A stretch of 64,000 nt of DNA. It comes from UBA7672 sp963738625 (GTDB taxonomy: Bacteria; Pseudomonadota; Alphaproteobacteria; Caulobacterales; Hyphomonadaceae). Positions 45,577-53,094 of this stretch are shown here, piece by piece. Positions within the stretch are counted from its first letter, which is position 1; the number at the start of each line of letters is the position of its first letter. A model generated the notes under the pieces. It worked only from the letters and a program-made list of their open reading frames with translations, searched no databases and had not been told where the DNA came from. The position numbers and the translations under genes are program-made. The DNA is taken from the NCBI GenBank assembly GCA_963738625.1, contig CAVTXH010000019.1, positions 1-64,000 of the forward strand. The letters are read 5' to 3'.

Positions 45577-45606
45577 TTGACCGGACAGGGTTTTCGCTGT
45601 TTATAC
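45577..45606 (+). promoter_or_regulatory. Sigma-70-like promoter for rho
   Basis: TTGACC (45577-45582) and TTATAC (45601-45606) with an 18-bp spacer, in the gap between hemJ and rho. A start near 45613 would give a leader of about 110 nt before the rho ATG. An inverted pair TGTAGG-GGTT (45541-45550) and AACCCCTCCTACA (45631-45643) flanks it. Long leaders before rho are often used for autoregulation; that is inference here. Confidence 0.45.
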
Positions 45607-45723
45607 CGCCCGTCGGCCGTCCTGGTCGGCGAACCCCTCCTACAGTTGTTCCAGAGACCCGTTCGAGCGCGAGTTCCGCGCGGGGCCTCCCCGGACAACC
45701 CGCAACTGAAATGAAACGCACCG

Positions 45724-47013
45724 ATGTCCGATGACGTGACCGAAGCGCGCGAACGCGTACTCCTCAACGACCTCAAGAAAAAACCGCCAGCCGAGCTGCT
45801 GGCGATGGCCGAAGACCTCGAGGTCGAGAGCGCGTCCCTGCTTTCCAAGTCCGAACTGCTGTTCGGCATCCTCAAGGAATTGGCCGAGCGCGATGTCGAG
45901 ATCATCGGCGCGGGCGTTATCGAGGTGCTGCCCGATGGCTTCGGCTTCATGCGCTCGCCGCAGTCCAACTACCTCGCCGGCCCTGACGATATCTACGTCG
46001 CGCCGCAGCAGATCCGGAAAATGGGCCTGCGCACCGGCGATACCGTCGAAGGCACGATCCGCGGCCCGCGCGACGGCGAGCGCTATTTTGCGCTTGTCCG
46101 CGTCTCGACCGTTAATTTCGAGGATCCCGAACGCGCCCGCCACAAGGTGCCGTTCGACAACCTGACGCCGCTCTATCCGGACAAGCGCCTCCACATGGAG
46201 CCGCAGGATCCGACCAAGAAGGATCGCTCGGGCCGCGTCATCGACATCGTCGCGCCGATCGGCAAAGGCCAGCGCGCGCTGATCGTCGCCCCGCCCAGAA
46301 CCGGCAAGACCGTGCTCCTGCAGAATATCGCGCAGTCGGTCGCTGAAAATCACCCCGAATGCTACCTGATCGTTCTCCTGATCGACGAGCGTCCCGAGGA
46401 AGTCACCGACATGCAGCGCTCCGTGCGCGGCGAAGTCATCTCCTCGACCTTCGACGAACCTGCGACGCGCCACGTCGCCGTCGCCGAGATGGTGATTGAA
46501 AAAGCCAAACGTCTCGCCGAACACGGCCGCGACGTGATCATCCTGCTCGACTCGATCACGCGCCTCGGCCGCGCCTACAACACCGTCGTCCCCTCCTCCG
46601 GCAAGGTGCTGACGGGCGGCGTCGACGCCAACGCGCTGCAAAAGCCGAAGCGCTTCTTCGGCGCCGCGCGTAACCTGGAAGAAGGCGGATCGCTGACCAT
46701 CATCGCCACGGCGCTGATCGATACCGGCAGCCGGATGGACGAGGTCATCTTCGAGGAATTCAAGGGTACGGGTAACTCGGAGATCATCCTCGACCGGAAA
46801 GTGGCCGACAAACGCGTCTTCCCGGCGATCGACATCATCAAGTCGGGCACGCGGAAGGAAGAGCTGCTCACCGACCAGAAGGAGCTGCAGAAGATCTACA
46901 TCCTCCGTCGCATCCTCAACCCGATGGGCGCCCAGGACGCGATCGAATTCCTGCTCGACAAGCTCAAACAGACCAAGACGAACAGCGAGTTCTTCCAGGC
47001 GATGAACAACTAA
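45724..47013 (+). CDS. rho: Transcription termination factor Rho
   Basis: 429 residues. Hexameric RNA-dependent ATPase helicase. N-terminal helix bundle LLNDLKKKPPAELLAMAEDL; RNA-binding cold-shock-like domain with GVIEVLPDGFGFMRSPQSNY and LAGPDDIYVAPQQIRKMGLR; Walker A in LIVAPPRTGKTVLLQNIAQS; Walker B region VIILLDSITRLGRAYN; Q-loop and R-loop in TGGVDANALQKPKRFFGAAR and GSLTIIATALIDTGSRMDEV. All essential motifs are intact. A strong intrinsic terminator follows. Confidence 0.98.
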   Translation: MSDDVTEARERVLLNDLKKKPPAELLAMAEDLEVESASLLSKSELLFGILKELAERDVEIIGAGVIEVLPDGFGFMRSPQSNYLAGPDDIYVAPQQIRKMGLRTGDTVEGTIRGPRDGERYFALVRVSTVNFEDPERARHKVPFDNLTPLYPDKRLHMEPQDPTKKDRSGRVIDIVAPIGKGQRALIVAPPRTGKTVLLQNIAQSVAENHPECYLIVLLIDERPEEVTDMQRSVRGEVISSTFDEPATRHVAVAEMVIEKAKRLAEHGRDVIILLDSITRLGRAYNTVVPSSGKVLTGGVDANALQKPKRFFGAARNLEEGGSLTIIATALIDTGSRMDEVIFEEFKGTGNSEIILDRKVADKRVFPAIDIIKSGTRKEELLTDQKELQKIYILRRILNPMGAQDAIEFLLDKLKQTKTNSEFFQAMNN

Positions 47014-47044
47014 CGCCGCTCGGCCTCGTGTTCTTTGGAATGAG

Positions 47045-47079
47045 CCCCGCCCTCCTCCGTGGAGGGCGGGGTTTTTCTT
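47045..47079 (+). terminator. Rho-independent terminator after rho
   Basis: Perfect 11-bp GC stem CCCCGCCCTCC / GGAGGGCGGGG (47045-47055, 47061-47071), 5-nt loop, then TTTTTCTTT. It lies 32 nt after the rho stop. It could also end the small leftward gene on the opposite strand. Confidence 0.9.
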
Positions 47080-47084
47080 TCAGC

Positions 47085-47321
47085 TCACTCGGCCATGAGC
47101 TCCGGCGCGCGCATCGCGCCCTCTCGCCGCAACACGATCCGCGGAGGCGCATGCTCCGTCTTCGGCGCCGCCCTCGCGGCGGTCGGTTCGGTCCGTTCAA
47201 GGCCCAACCTTCTTCTCAACTCCTCGATCGACACAACTCTCGCACTTCTCGTTTCCTTCTCGACCTCGACGCTTTCCGGCCGCCACTTCGTATCGAATGC
47301 CTGCTGTTGGCTTTTCTGCAA
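47085..47321 (-). CDS. Possible small Arg/Glu-rich protein
   Basis: 78 codons, TTG start at 47319-47321 with AAGGG 8 nt upstream (reverse strand). The sequence is charged and helical: TRSARVVSIEELRRRLGLER then TEPTAARAAPKTEHAPP. It does not overlap a recognisable gene and sits between the rho terminator and the gene at 47446. No family recognised. It could be a real small DNA- or RNA-binding protein, or chance coding. Confidence 0.4.
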   Translation of the reverse strand: MQKSQQQAFDTKWRPESVEVEKETRSARVVSIEELRRRLGLERTEPTAARAAPKTEHAPPRIVLRREGAMRAPELMAE

Positions 47322-47445
47322 TCGTCAGCCCTTTCTTCCCGCCGCACGATCACTATCGGCGAACGGAGTTGCCGAAACACAAACGCGCATCGCCTCACGC
47401 AAGAAGAATGAGGCGACCGCATGTGCCTCATGCTAATCACGCGGC

Positions 47446-48057
47446 ATGGATCTCTCTCGCCTCTTCGTCACGGAAATTCATCGCGCCTCTCTCGGCGACG
47501 TGCGCGAACTGAACGCCGATATCAGCGAGACGGCGCGCATGCTCGCCAAGGAAGACAAGGCCGGCCGCGCCTGGTGCAAGGACAACGGCTATCAGGGCTA
47601 CACGTCCTATTCCTCGCTCGACGACCTCATCACACGCGCGAGCTGCTTCGATGCGCTCGCGAAGCTGATCAAGCCGCACGCTGACGCGTTCGCCGAAAAA
47701 CTGCAGATGGACCTGCGCGGCAAGCGGCTGAAGCTCGACAATATCTGGGTCAACGTGCTCGAGCCCGGCGGATCGCATTCGGGCCACATCCATCCGCATT
47801 GCGTGCTCTCCGGCACATACTACGTGCGCGTCCCGGATGGAGCGAGCGCCATCAAGTTCGAGGACCCGCGCCTCGGCCTGATGATGGCGGCGCCTTCGCC
47901 GCGCGAAGACGCCAGCCTGGAGCACCAGCGCTTCGTTTACCTCGCCCCGAAGGCGGGCGAACTGCTGCTTTGGGAAAGCTGGCTACGCCATGAAGTTACA
48001 GTAAACCGCGCGGCCTCTCCCCGCGTCAGTGTCAGCTTCAACTATCGGAAGGCGTAA
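47446..48057 (+). CDS. TIGR02466-type putative 2-oxoglutarate/Fe(II) oxygenase
   Basis: 203 residues. The double-stranded beta-helix core has SGHIHPHCVLSGTYYVRVPD, where the H-x-H region matches the first metal ligand of TIGR02466 proteins, and LLWESWLRHEVTVNRAASPR with the distal His and Arg for 2-oxoglutarate. The N-terminal part ends YQGYTSYSSLDDL. These proteins are predicted non-heme iron hydroxylases of unknown substrate. It lies between rho and the accessory genes, 389 nt after the rho terminator-facing gap. Confidence 0.75.
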   Translation: MDLSRLFVTEIHRASLGDVRELNADISETARMLAKEDKAGRAWCKDNGYQGYTSYSSLDDLITRASCFDALAKLIKPHADAFAEKLQMDLRGKRLKLDNIWVNVLEPGGSHSGHIHPHCVLSGTYYVRVPDGASAIKFEDPRLGLMMAAPSPREDASLEHQRFVYLAPKAGELLLWESWLRHEVTVNRAASPRVSVSFNYRKA

Positions 48058-48347
48058 GCGCATCCCCAGGGCGCGCTGAGTCTCCGCGTTAGCGTCCCGC
48101 AGGACGACTGGAACCGAGCATAACGCGCGGAGGGCGGTCAAAGCGTCCAGCGTCGATCTCGTGAGGCTGGTCGACTTGTGGACTGAACGATTGTCGACGG
48201 TCGCGGACGTTCGGATTTTGCGAGCTTTGCGCTTGCCGCGGACGTAAGCTTCACATCTTCGTGGCGATCCTCGCGCGCCCTCGCGGTCGTTCGCCCTCAC
48301 CGATAGGCTCGCCGCCAAGTCGGGCCTGGGACCCAAGGGAGGAAGCT
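48058..48347 (+). other. Intergenic region without a supportable gene
   Basis: 290 bp between the oxygenase and the secreted protein. A strong AGGGAGGAA ribosome site ends it (48336-48345). Short open frames on both strands lack protein-like sequence. It may contain the promoter of the two-gene secreted unit. Confidence 0.4.
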
Positions 48348-49454
48348 ATGAAAACGACAGCCAGATTGTTCGCCGCCACCGCGATCGCCGGCGCCGTTGC
48401 CGCCATCGCATTCACCGCCAGCGCCGCGCCGGGAGACAAGGTCGTGCTGCAATCAGCCGGCGCCCTCGCCTTCGCGCCCGGCGGCGTGCTGCTGATCGGC
48501 GATAGCGCCGGCGGTCAGATCGTCGCCGTCGAAACCGGCGACACCGCCAAGGGCGGCGCCGGCAAGGTCGAGATCGCCGACCTGAGCGGCAAGATAGCCG
48601 CCATGCTCGGGACGACGGCGGACCAGATCGCCGTCAACGATGTCGCCGTGAACCCGGTCTCGGGATCGGTCTACATCGCCGTGGCGCGCGGGCTCGGCGC
48701 CGGGGCGAAGCCGGTTGTCCTCAAGGCGGATCGCAAAGGCGCTCTCACCGAGGTGAAAGTGGACGCGCTGAAGCACACCGCCGTATCCCTGTCTGACGCT
48801 CCGGCGCCCGACGCCAAGAATGCGCGCGGCCAGCTGATGCGGACCGAAGCCATCACCGACCTTGGCTATGTGAACGGCCAGGTGCTTGTCGCCGGCCTAT
48901 CCAATGAAGAGTTCGCATCCTCGATGCGCTCCTTCGCCTATCCGTTCCAGGCGGCCGCCAAGGGCGCCTCGATCGAGATGTATCATGGCGCCCACGGCCA
49001 GTTCGAAACCGCGGCCCCGGTGCGCACCTTCATGACGTATGACATCGGCGGCAAACCCAACGTGCTCGCGGCATATACCTGCACGCCGCTGGTGAAGATC
49101 CCGGTCGAGGAGTTCAAACCGGGCGCCAAGATCAAGGCGACCACCATCGCCGAACTCGGCAACCGCAACCGGCCGCTCGACATGATCGCCTACAAGAAGG
49201 GCGGCAAGGATTTCATCCTGATGGCCAACTCGGCCCGCGGCATGATGAAGATCGACGTGAAGGAAATCGAGAAGCACGCCGCGGCGACCAAGATCGAATC
49301 CCGCATCGCGGACAAGGCCGGCGTTCCTTACGAAACGCTCGCCGAGTACAACAACAGCGTCGTGCAGCTCGACAAGATCGACGACACGTCGGCTGTGATC
49401 GTCACCGCGGACGCGGACAAGAAGACCTCGCTCAAGACCATCGCCCTGCCCTGA
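48348..49454 (+). CDS. Secreted beta-propeller-like protein of unknown function
   Basis: 368 residues with a signal peptide (cleavage near SASAA, about residue 26). The mature chain starts DKVVLQSAGALAFAPGGVLL, then VLLIGDSAGGQIVAVETGDT, and shows repeats of the kind 'hydrophobic strand - Asp/Gly turn' typical of propeller proteins (for example NDVAVNPVSGSVYIAVARGL and VLKADRKGALTEVKVDALK). No enzyme motif is seen; YTCTPLVKIPVEEFKPGAKI contains its single cysteine. It starts after a strong ribosome site and is followed 11 nt later by an Ig-like lipoprotein, so the pair may form one secreted module. Confidence 0.7.
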   Translation: MKTTARLFAATAIAGAVAAIAFTASAAPGDKVVLQSAGALAFAPGGVLLIGDSAGGQIVAVETGDTAKGGAGKVEIADLSGKIAAMLGTTADQIAVNDVAVNPVSGSVYIAVARGLGAGAKPVVLKADRKGALTEVKVDALKHTAVSLSDAPAPDAKNARGQLMRTEAITDLGYVNGQVLVAGLSNEEFASSMRSFAYPFQAAAKGASIEMYHGAHGQFETAAPVRTFMTYDIGGKPNVLAAYTCTPLVKIPVEEFKPGAKIKATTIAELGNRNRPLDMIAYKKGGKDFILMANSARGMMKIDVKEIEKHAAATKIESRIADKAGVPYETLAEYNNSVVQLDKIDDTSAVIVTADADKKTSLKTIALP

Positions 49455-49465
49455 TCCGCCAGGAC

Positions 49466-50581
49466 ATGGACGACAGATACCAGACAGGCCGAGCGGAGCG
49501 CGGATCTTTCTCCGCTCGGCCTTTCATTTTCGCCGTTGCTCTTCTTCTCTGTGCGTGCGGCGCGCGCGAACCGCTACTCACCTATGACGACGGCATCGTG
49601 CGCGCTGAGGGATGGATCGGGCCGCCGCCGCCGGCTGGGTGGGAAAGCGTGTTCGTCATTCGCGTGGGCGACGACGCATCGGCGCCTGTCCTGCTCGGCG
49701 AGTATGAAGAGAGCGGCGGCGTCATCACTTTCACGCCACGCTTCGCACCGTCGCCGGGCGTCGAGCTTCACGCTTTATTCAAACCGGTGAACGCACCGGA
49801 AATTTCCGCAACCTTCGGCGAGCCTGCGAAGGCAGTCGCTGCAACGACAAAAGTCGCGCATGTCTATCCGTCATCCGACACGTGGCCGGCCAATACGCTC
49901 AAAATGTATGTCGAGTTCTCTGCGCCGATGGGGAGCGGCGATGCGTACGCACATGTACGAGTGCGCGACGATCAGGGTCGCGAGGTCGTCGACCCCTTCG
50001 TCGAGATCGAGCCCGAGCTGTGGGATCCAACCGGAACGCGCCTCACGCTTCTCTTCGATCCCGGCCGCATCAAGCGCGGCCTGATCGACAATGACGAGTC
50101 CGGTCCGCCGCTGATGCCGGGCCGCACCGTAACCCTCGAAGTCGATCCGGCGATGCGCGACGCGAACGGCGCCCGGCTCTCTCAAGAATTCTCGCGGACG
50201 ATTCGAGTCGCTGAAGCTCTGCGTGAAGCCGTGGACATAAAACACTGGCGAGTCGAACCGCCAGCTTCCACGACGAGCGACCTCGTCATTGCGTTCGATC
50301 GTCCGCTCGACCATGCACTTGCCCAGCGCGCGATCAGCGTGACGCATGACGGCTCGCCGGTCGCCGGAAAAATCTCGCTCGAGGAAAGCGAGACGCGATT
50401 CAGATTCCGTCCTGATGGCGCCTGGGCGCCAGGTCGTCACGCGATCCGGGTCGACGGCGTGATCGAGGATCTTGCCGGCAACCGCCTCGGCAAACTTTTC
50501 GATGTCGACACGTCGGACCCGACGCAGTCGTTGAACGCGACACCCTCGGCCGAGATCGCGTTTGACGTCCTGACGCGATGA
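49466..50581 (+). CDS. Ig-like domain lipoprotein
   Basis: 371 residues. The lipobox LLCAC (IFAVALLLCACGAREPLLTY) predicts lipid anchoring. The mature part contains at least two Ig-like (bacterial SbsA-type) domains: VYPSSDTWPANTLKMYVEFS then APMGSGDAYAHVRVRDDQGR, and later DLVIAFDRPLDHALAQRAIS with RHAIRVDGVIEDLAGNRLGK, the classic 'AGN' turn. It lies 11 nt after the propeller-like gene and is convergent with a dienelactone hydrolase. The start at 49466 is the best of several near ATGs. Confidence 0.75.
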   Translation: MDDRYQTGRAERGSFSARPFIFAVALLLCACGAREPLLTYDDGIVRAEGWIGPPPPAGWESVFVIRVGDDASAPVLLGEYEESGGVITFTPRFAPSPGVELHALFKPVNAPEISATFGEPAKAVAATTKVAHVYPSSDTWPANTLKMYVEFSAPMGSGDAYAHVRVRDDQGREVVDPFVEIEPELWDPTGTRLTLLFDPGRIKRGLIDNDESGPPLMPGRTVTLEVDPAMRDANGARLSQEFSRTIRVAEALREAVDIKHWRVEPPASTTSDLVIAFDRPLDHALAQRAISVTHDGSPVAGKISLEESETRFRFRPDGAWAPGRHAIRVDGVIEDLAGNRLGKLFDVDTSDPTQSLNATPSAEIAFDVLTR

Positions 50582-50624
50582 GCGCCTCCCCTCCCCTGCC
50601 CCCGCTGGCGGCCCTACCGCCGCC

Positions 50625-50691
50625 ATACCGTTACCCGGGGGTTAAGATCGGAGACTCGCGCGGTGGCGCTACCGAGAGTCGCAAACGGTAT
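50625..50691. repeat. Nested inverted repeat between convergent genes
   Basis: Outer arms ATACCGTT (50625-50632) and AACGGTAT (50684-50691) enclose inner GACTC (50653-50657) and GAGTC (50675-50679), separated by a GC-rich loop. It lies between the Ig-like lipoprotein stop and the leftward dienelactone hydrolase stop, so a bidirectional terminator or structured RNA is plausible. No T-run is present. Confidence 0.4.
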
Positions 50692-50693
50692 TG

Positions 50694-51392
50694 CTAGGTT
50701 AGGTGGCGGGCGAAGAAATCGAGCGTGCGACCGTTCGCCGTCGCCGCATCGCCTTGGTCGTAATGCTTGCCGCCGACGCGGGCGAAGGCGTGATCGCGGC
50801 CCGGGTAAGAGTGCAGGGTGAAGTTGGGCGCGTTGAGCGCCGACTTCATTTTCGCCTGGCTCTCCTTCGATACGAAGCCGTCTTCCTCCGCGATGTGGAG
50901 CAGGATGGGCTTATTCGCCTTGGCGGCCTCGCCGACATAGTTGTCGATGCCGACGCCGTAGTAGCCGACGGCCGCGTCGGCATTGGTTCGCGTAGCAGTC
51001 AGGAAAGCGAGCAGGCCGCCGAGGCAATACCCGACCGCCCCGACCTTCCCATGCCCCTCGCCGCGCACCCATGCGATCGTGGCGGCGATATCCTCGATGC
51101 CTTTGTCGACGTTGAACGCCTTGAAGTAGGAGAACGCCTTTTCCCACTCCGCATCGGTCTGGTCGGTGATGTCGATGCCCGGCTCGATGCGCCAGAAGAG
51201 ATCCGGACAGATCGCGGTGTAGCCTTCGCCGGCGAGCCAGTCGCATGTGTCGCGCATCACTTTGTTGACCCCGAAAATCTCCTGGATGACCACGATGGCG
51301 GGGCCGCCCTTCCTGCCGTCGGCGACATATGCGCTGAACGCTCCGTCCTTGCCGTTGCCGTCCTTGATCGGGATCGTCACCCTGCGGCCCAT
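50694..51392 (-). CDS. Dienelactone hydrolase family protein
   Basis: 232 residues from ATG at 51392. Alpha/beta hydrolase with a cysteine nucleophile: GKVGAVGYCLGGLLAFLTAT (Cys in the nucleophile elbow), HIAEEDGFVSKE with the Asp, and LHSYPGRDHAFARVGGKHYD with the His. N-terminal PAIVVIQEIFGVNKVMRDTC is typical. It hydrolyses lactones or similar esters. It is divergent from mnmE with a 94-nt gap. Confidence 0.88.
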   Translation of the reverse strand: MGRRVTIPIKDGNGKDGAFSAYVADGRKGGPAIVVIQEIFGVNKVMRDTCDWLAGEGYTAICPDLFWRIEPGIDITDQTDAEWEKAFSYFKAFNVDKGIEDIAATIAWVRGEGHGKVGAVGYCLGGLLAFLTATRTNADAAVGYYGVGIDNYVGEAAKANKPILLHIAEEDGFVSKESQAKMKSALNAPNFTLHSYPGRDHAFARVGGKHYDQGDAATANGRTLDFFARHLT

Positions 51393-51486
51393 GTGGGTCT
51401 CCGGCTTCTGGATTGTTCGTTGAGCGAGTTGTAGTGCTCGACCCTGCCGGAGCAAGCAAGCGCCCGGGGGTATTACCGGACAACAC

Positions 51487-52851
51487 ATGGGCGAGGCCCG
51501 CGGCACTACCGATACCATAATCGCCCTCGCCAGCGGCGCCGGCCGCGCCGGCGTTGCGGTAGTGCGCGTATCGGGCCCGGGGGCTGCAGGCGTGCTCGCG
51601 CATTTTTCGCCTGAGGAAATCCCCTCGCCGCGCCGAGCCAGCGTTCGCGTGCTTCGCAATGGTGACGGGGACTTTCTCGATGAGGCGCTGGTGCTCTGGA
51701 TGCCCGGCCCCGAATCCTACACCGGCCAGGACGTGGTAGAGCTTCACCTCCATGGCGGTAGCGCCGTCGTGGAGGCCGTCCTCGGCGCCGCCTTGAGTTC
51801 TCGCCTTTGCCGTATGGCAGACCCCGGCGAGTTCACGCGCAGGGCCTTCGCCGCCGGGCGCCTCGACCTCACCCAGGCCGAAGCGATCGCCGACTTGATC
51901 GACGCCGAGACCGAGGGTCAGAGGCGGCAGGCGGCGCGGCTCTATCAGGGCGAGGCGGCCCTCACTTTCGAGGCCTGGCGCGGTCTACTGATGTCAGCGA
52001 TGGCCGCGTTGGAAGCCTCGATCGACTTCCCCGACGAGGCGGATATTCCGGGCGAGATCGATCTCGCCGCGCTCGAGCCTATCGAAGCGCTCGCCCACGA
52101 CCTCGAATCCGCACTCGGAGATGCGGGGCGGTTGAAGAGCGTCAAGGAAGGATTCCGAATTGCGATCCTCGGACCGCCCAACGCCGGCAAGTCGAGCCTG
52201 ATGAACCGGCTAGCCCGGCGCGAGGCCGCAATCGTCTCACCGATCGCTGGAACGACACGCGACGTCGTGGAGGTGAGGCTGGTCCTGGCCGGCTATCCGG
52301 TCTGGGTCGCGGACACTGCGGGTCTTCGGGAAGCTAAGGATGCGATCGAGGCGGAGGGCGTCCGCCGGGCGCTCGCGCGGGCCGAGGAAGCCGACCTCCG
52401 GATCTGGGTGAGCGATGTTTCGCAAAACGAGATGGCGCATGTTTCACGTGAAACATCCGGCGCCGGATCGCCTCGTGCGGGAGACCTCATCGTGTTGAAC
52501 AAGGCCGACCTGCTCGACACGGGCCCGTCGACCGGGCCGGAAGCTTTCGTGGTGTCAGCCAGGACCGGCGCGGGGTTCGATGCCTTTGAGCGCCGGCTGG
52601 TCCAGATCGTCCGCGAGCGGCTCGAGGCCGACGAGGCGCCGCTGATCACCAGGGCGCGACACCGCGAGCTGGTCGAGGGGGCGCTGGCGGCTGTCGAGCG
52701 GGCCTTGGAAGGGGCAAGAATCGGGATCGGCGCCGAGCTGGTCTCGGAGGACCTCCGCCTCGCCGCCCGCGCCCTGGGACGGATCACAGGCTCAATAGAT
52801 GCCGAAGACCTGCTCGACCGGATCTTCTCCCAGTTCTGCGTCGGCAAGTGA
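51487..52851 (+). CDS. mnmE: tRNA-modifying GTPase MnmE
   Basis: 454 residues. With MnmG it forms the cmnm5 group on U34 of tRNAs. N-terminal GcvT-like domain TDTIIALASGAGRAGVAVVR; G1 motif AILGPPNAGKSSLMNRLARR, G2/G3 in AGTTRDVVEV and VADTAGLREAKDAIE; C-terminal FSQFCVGK carries the conserved CxGK. A perfect parS site (52440-52455) lies in the GTPase domain and encodes HVSRET. It is upstream of mnmG. Confidence 0.96.
   Translation: MGEARGTTDTIIALASGAGRAGVAVVRVSGPGAAGVLAHFSPEEIPSPRRASVRVLRNGDGDFLDEALVLWMPGPESYTGQDVVELHLHGGSAVVEAVLGAALSSRLCRMADPGEFTRRAFAAGRLDLTQAEAIADLIDAETEGQRRQAARLYQGEAALTFEAWRGLLMSAMAALEASIDFPDEADIPGEIDLAALEPIEALAHDLESALGDAGRLKSVKEGFRIAILGPPNAGKSSLMNRLARREAAIVSPIAGTTRDVVEVRLVLAGYPVWVADTAGLREAKDAIEAEGVRRALARAEEADLRIWVSDVSQNEMAHVSRETSGAGSPRAGDLIVLNKADLLDTGPSTGPEAFVVSARTGAGFDAFERRLVQIVRERLEADEAPLITRARHRELVEGALAAVERALEGARIGIGAELVSEDLRLAARALGRITGSIDAEDLLDRIFSQFCVGK
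52440..52455. promoter_or_regulatory. parS: parS centromere site 1 (perfect)
   Basis: TGTTTCACGTGAAACA, identical to the canonical 16-bp parS palindrome bound by chromosomal ParB. It is inside mnmE. Confidence 0.93.
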
Positions 52852-52871
52852 TAGGCGAAGCTGTCGAAAAC

Positions 52872-52885
52872 GTTTCACGTGAAAC
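52872..52885. promoter_or_regulatory. parS: parS centromere site 2 (14-bp core)
   Basis: GTTTCACGTGAAAC, the perfect inner 14 bp of parS; the outer bases are C and C instead of T and A. It lies 21 nt after the mnmE stop, in the intergenic gap. Confidence 0.8.
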
Positions 52886-53094
52886 CGTCGTAATTGACTG
52901 AGAAACCGGAGGGGCTCGGCCCCGGCGGGTCTGGACCAGGCTGAAACGCGGTCTGGCCTATCCGAGTTCCCGCCCGCCCCGTCTCGTCACGCCCTGGGAC
53001 ATTCTCTGGTCGCACCGCGCTGGACAGTGAATCACCTCGACGGCGGGGCCCGGCTCCACTAAATGACCGCGATCATCCACAGGCAGCCGCCGTC

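Noticed and set aside
47028..47411. Open frame of 127 codons after rho on the plus strand
   Set aside because: It starts in the terminator stem and is Arg-rich; the opposite-strand frame at 47085-47321 looks more protein-like.
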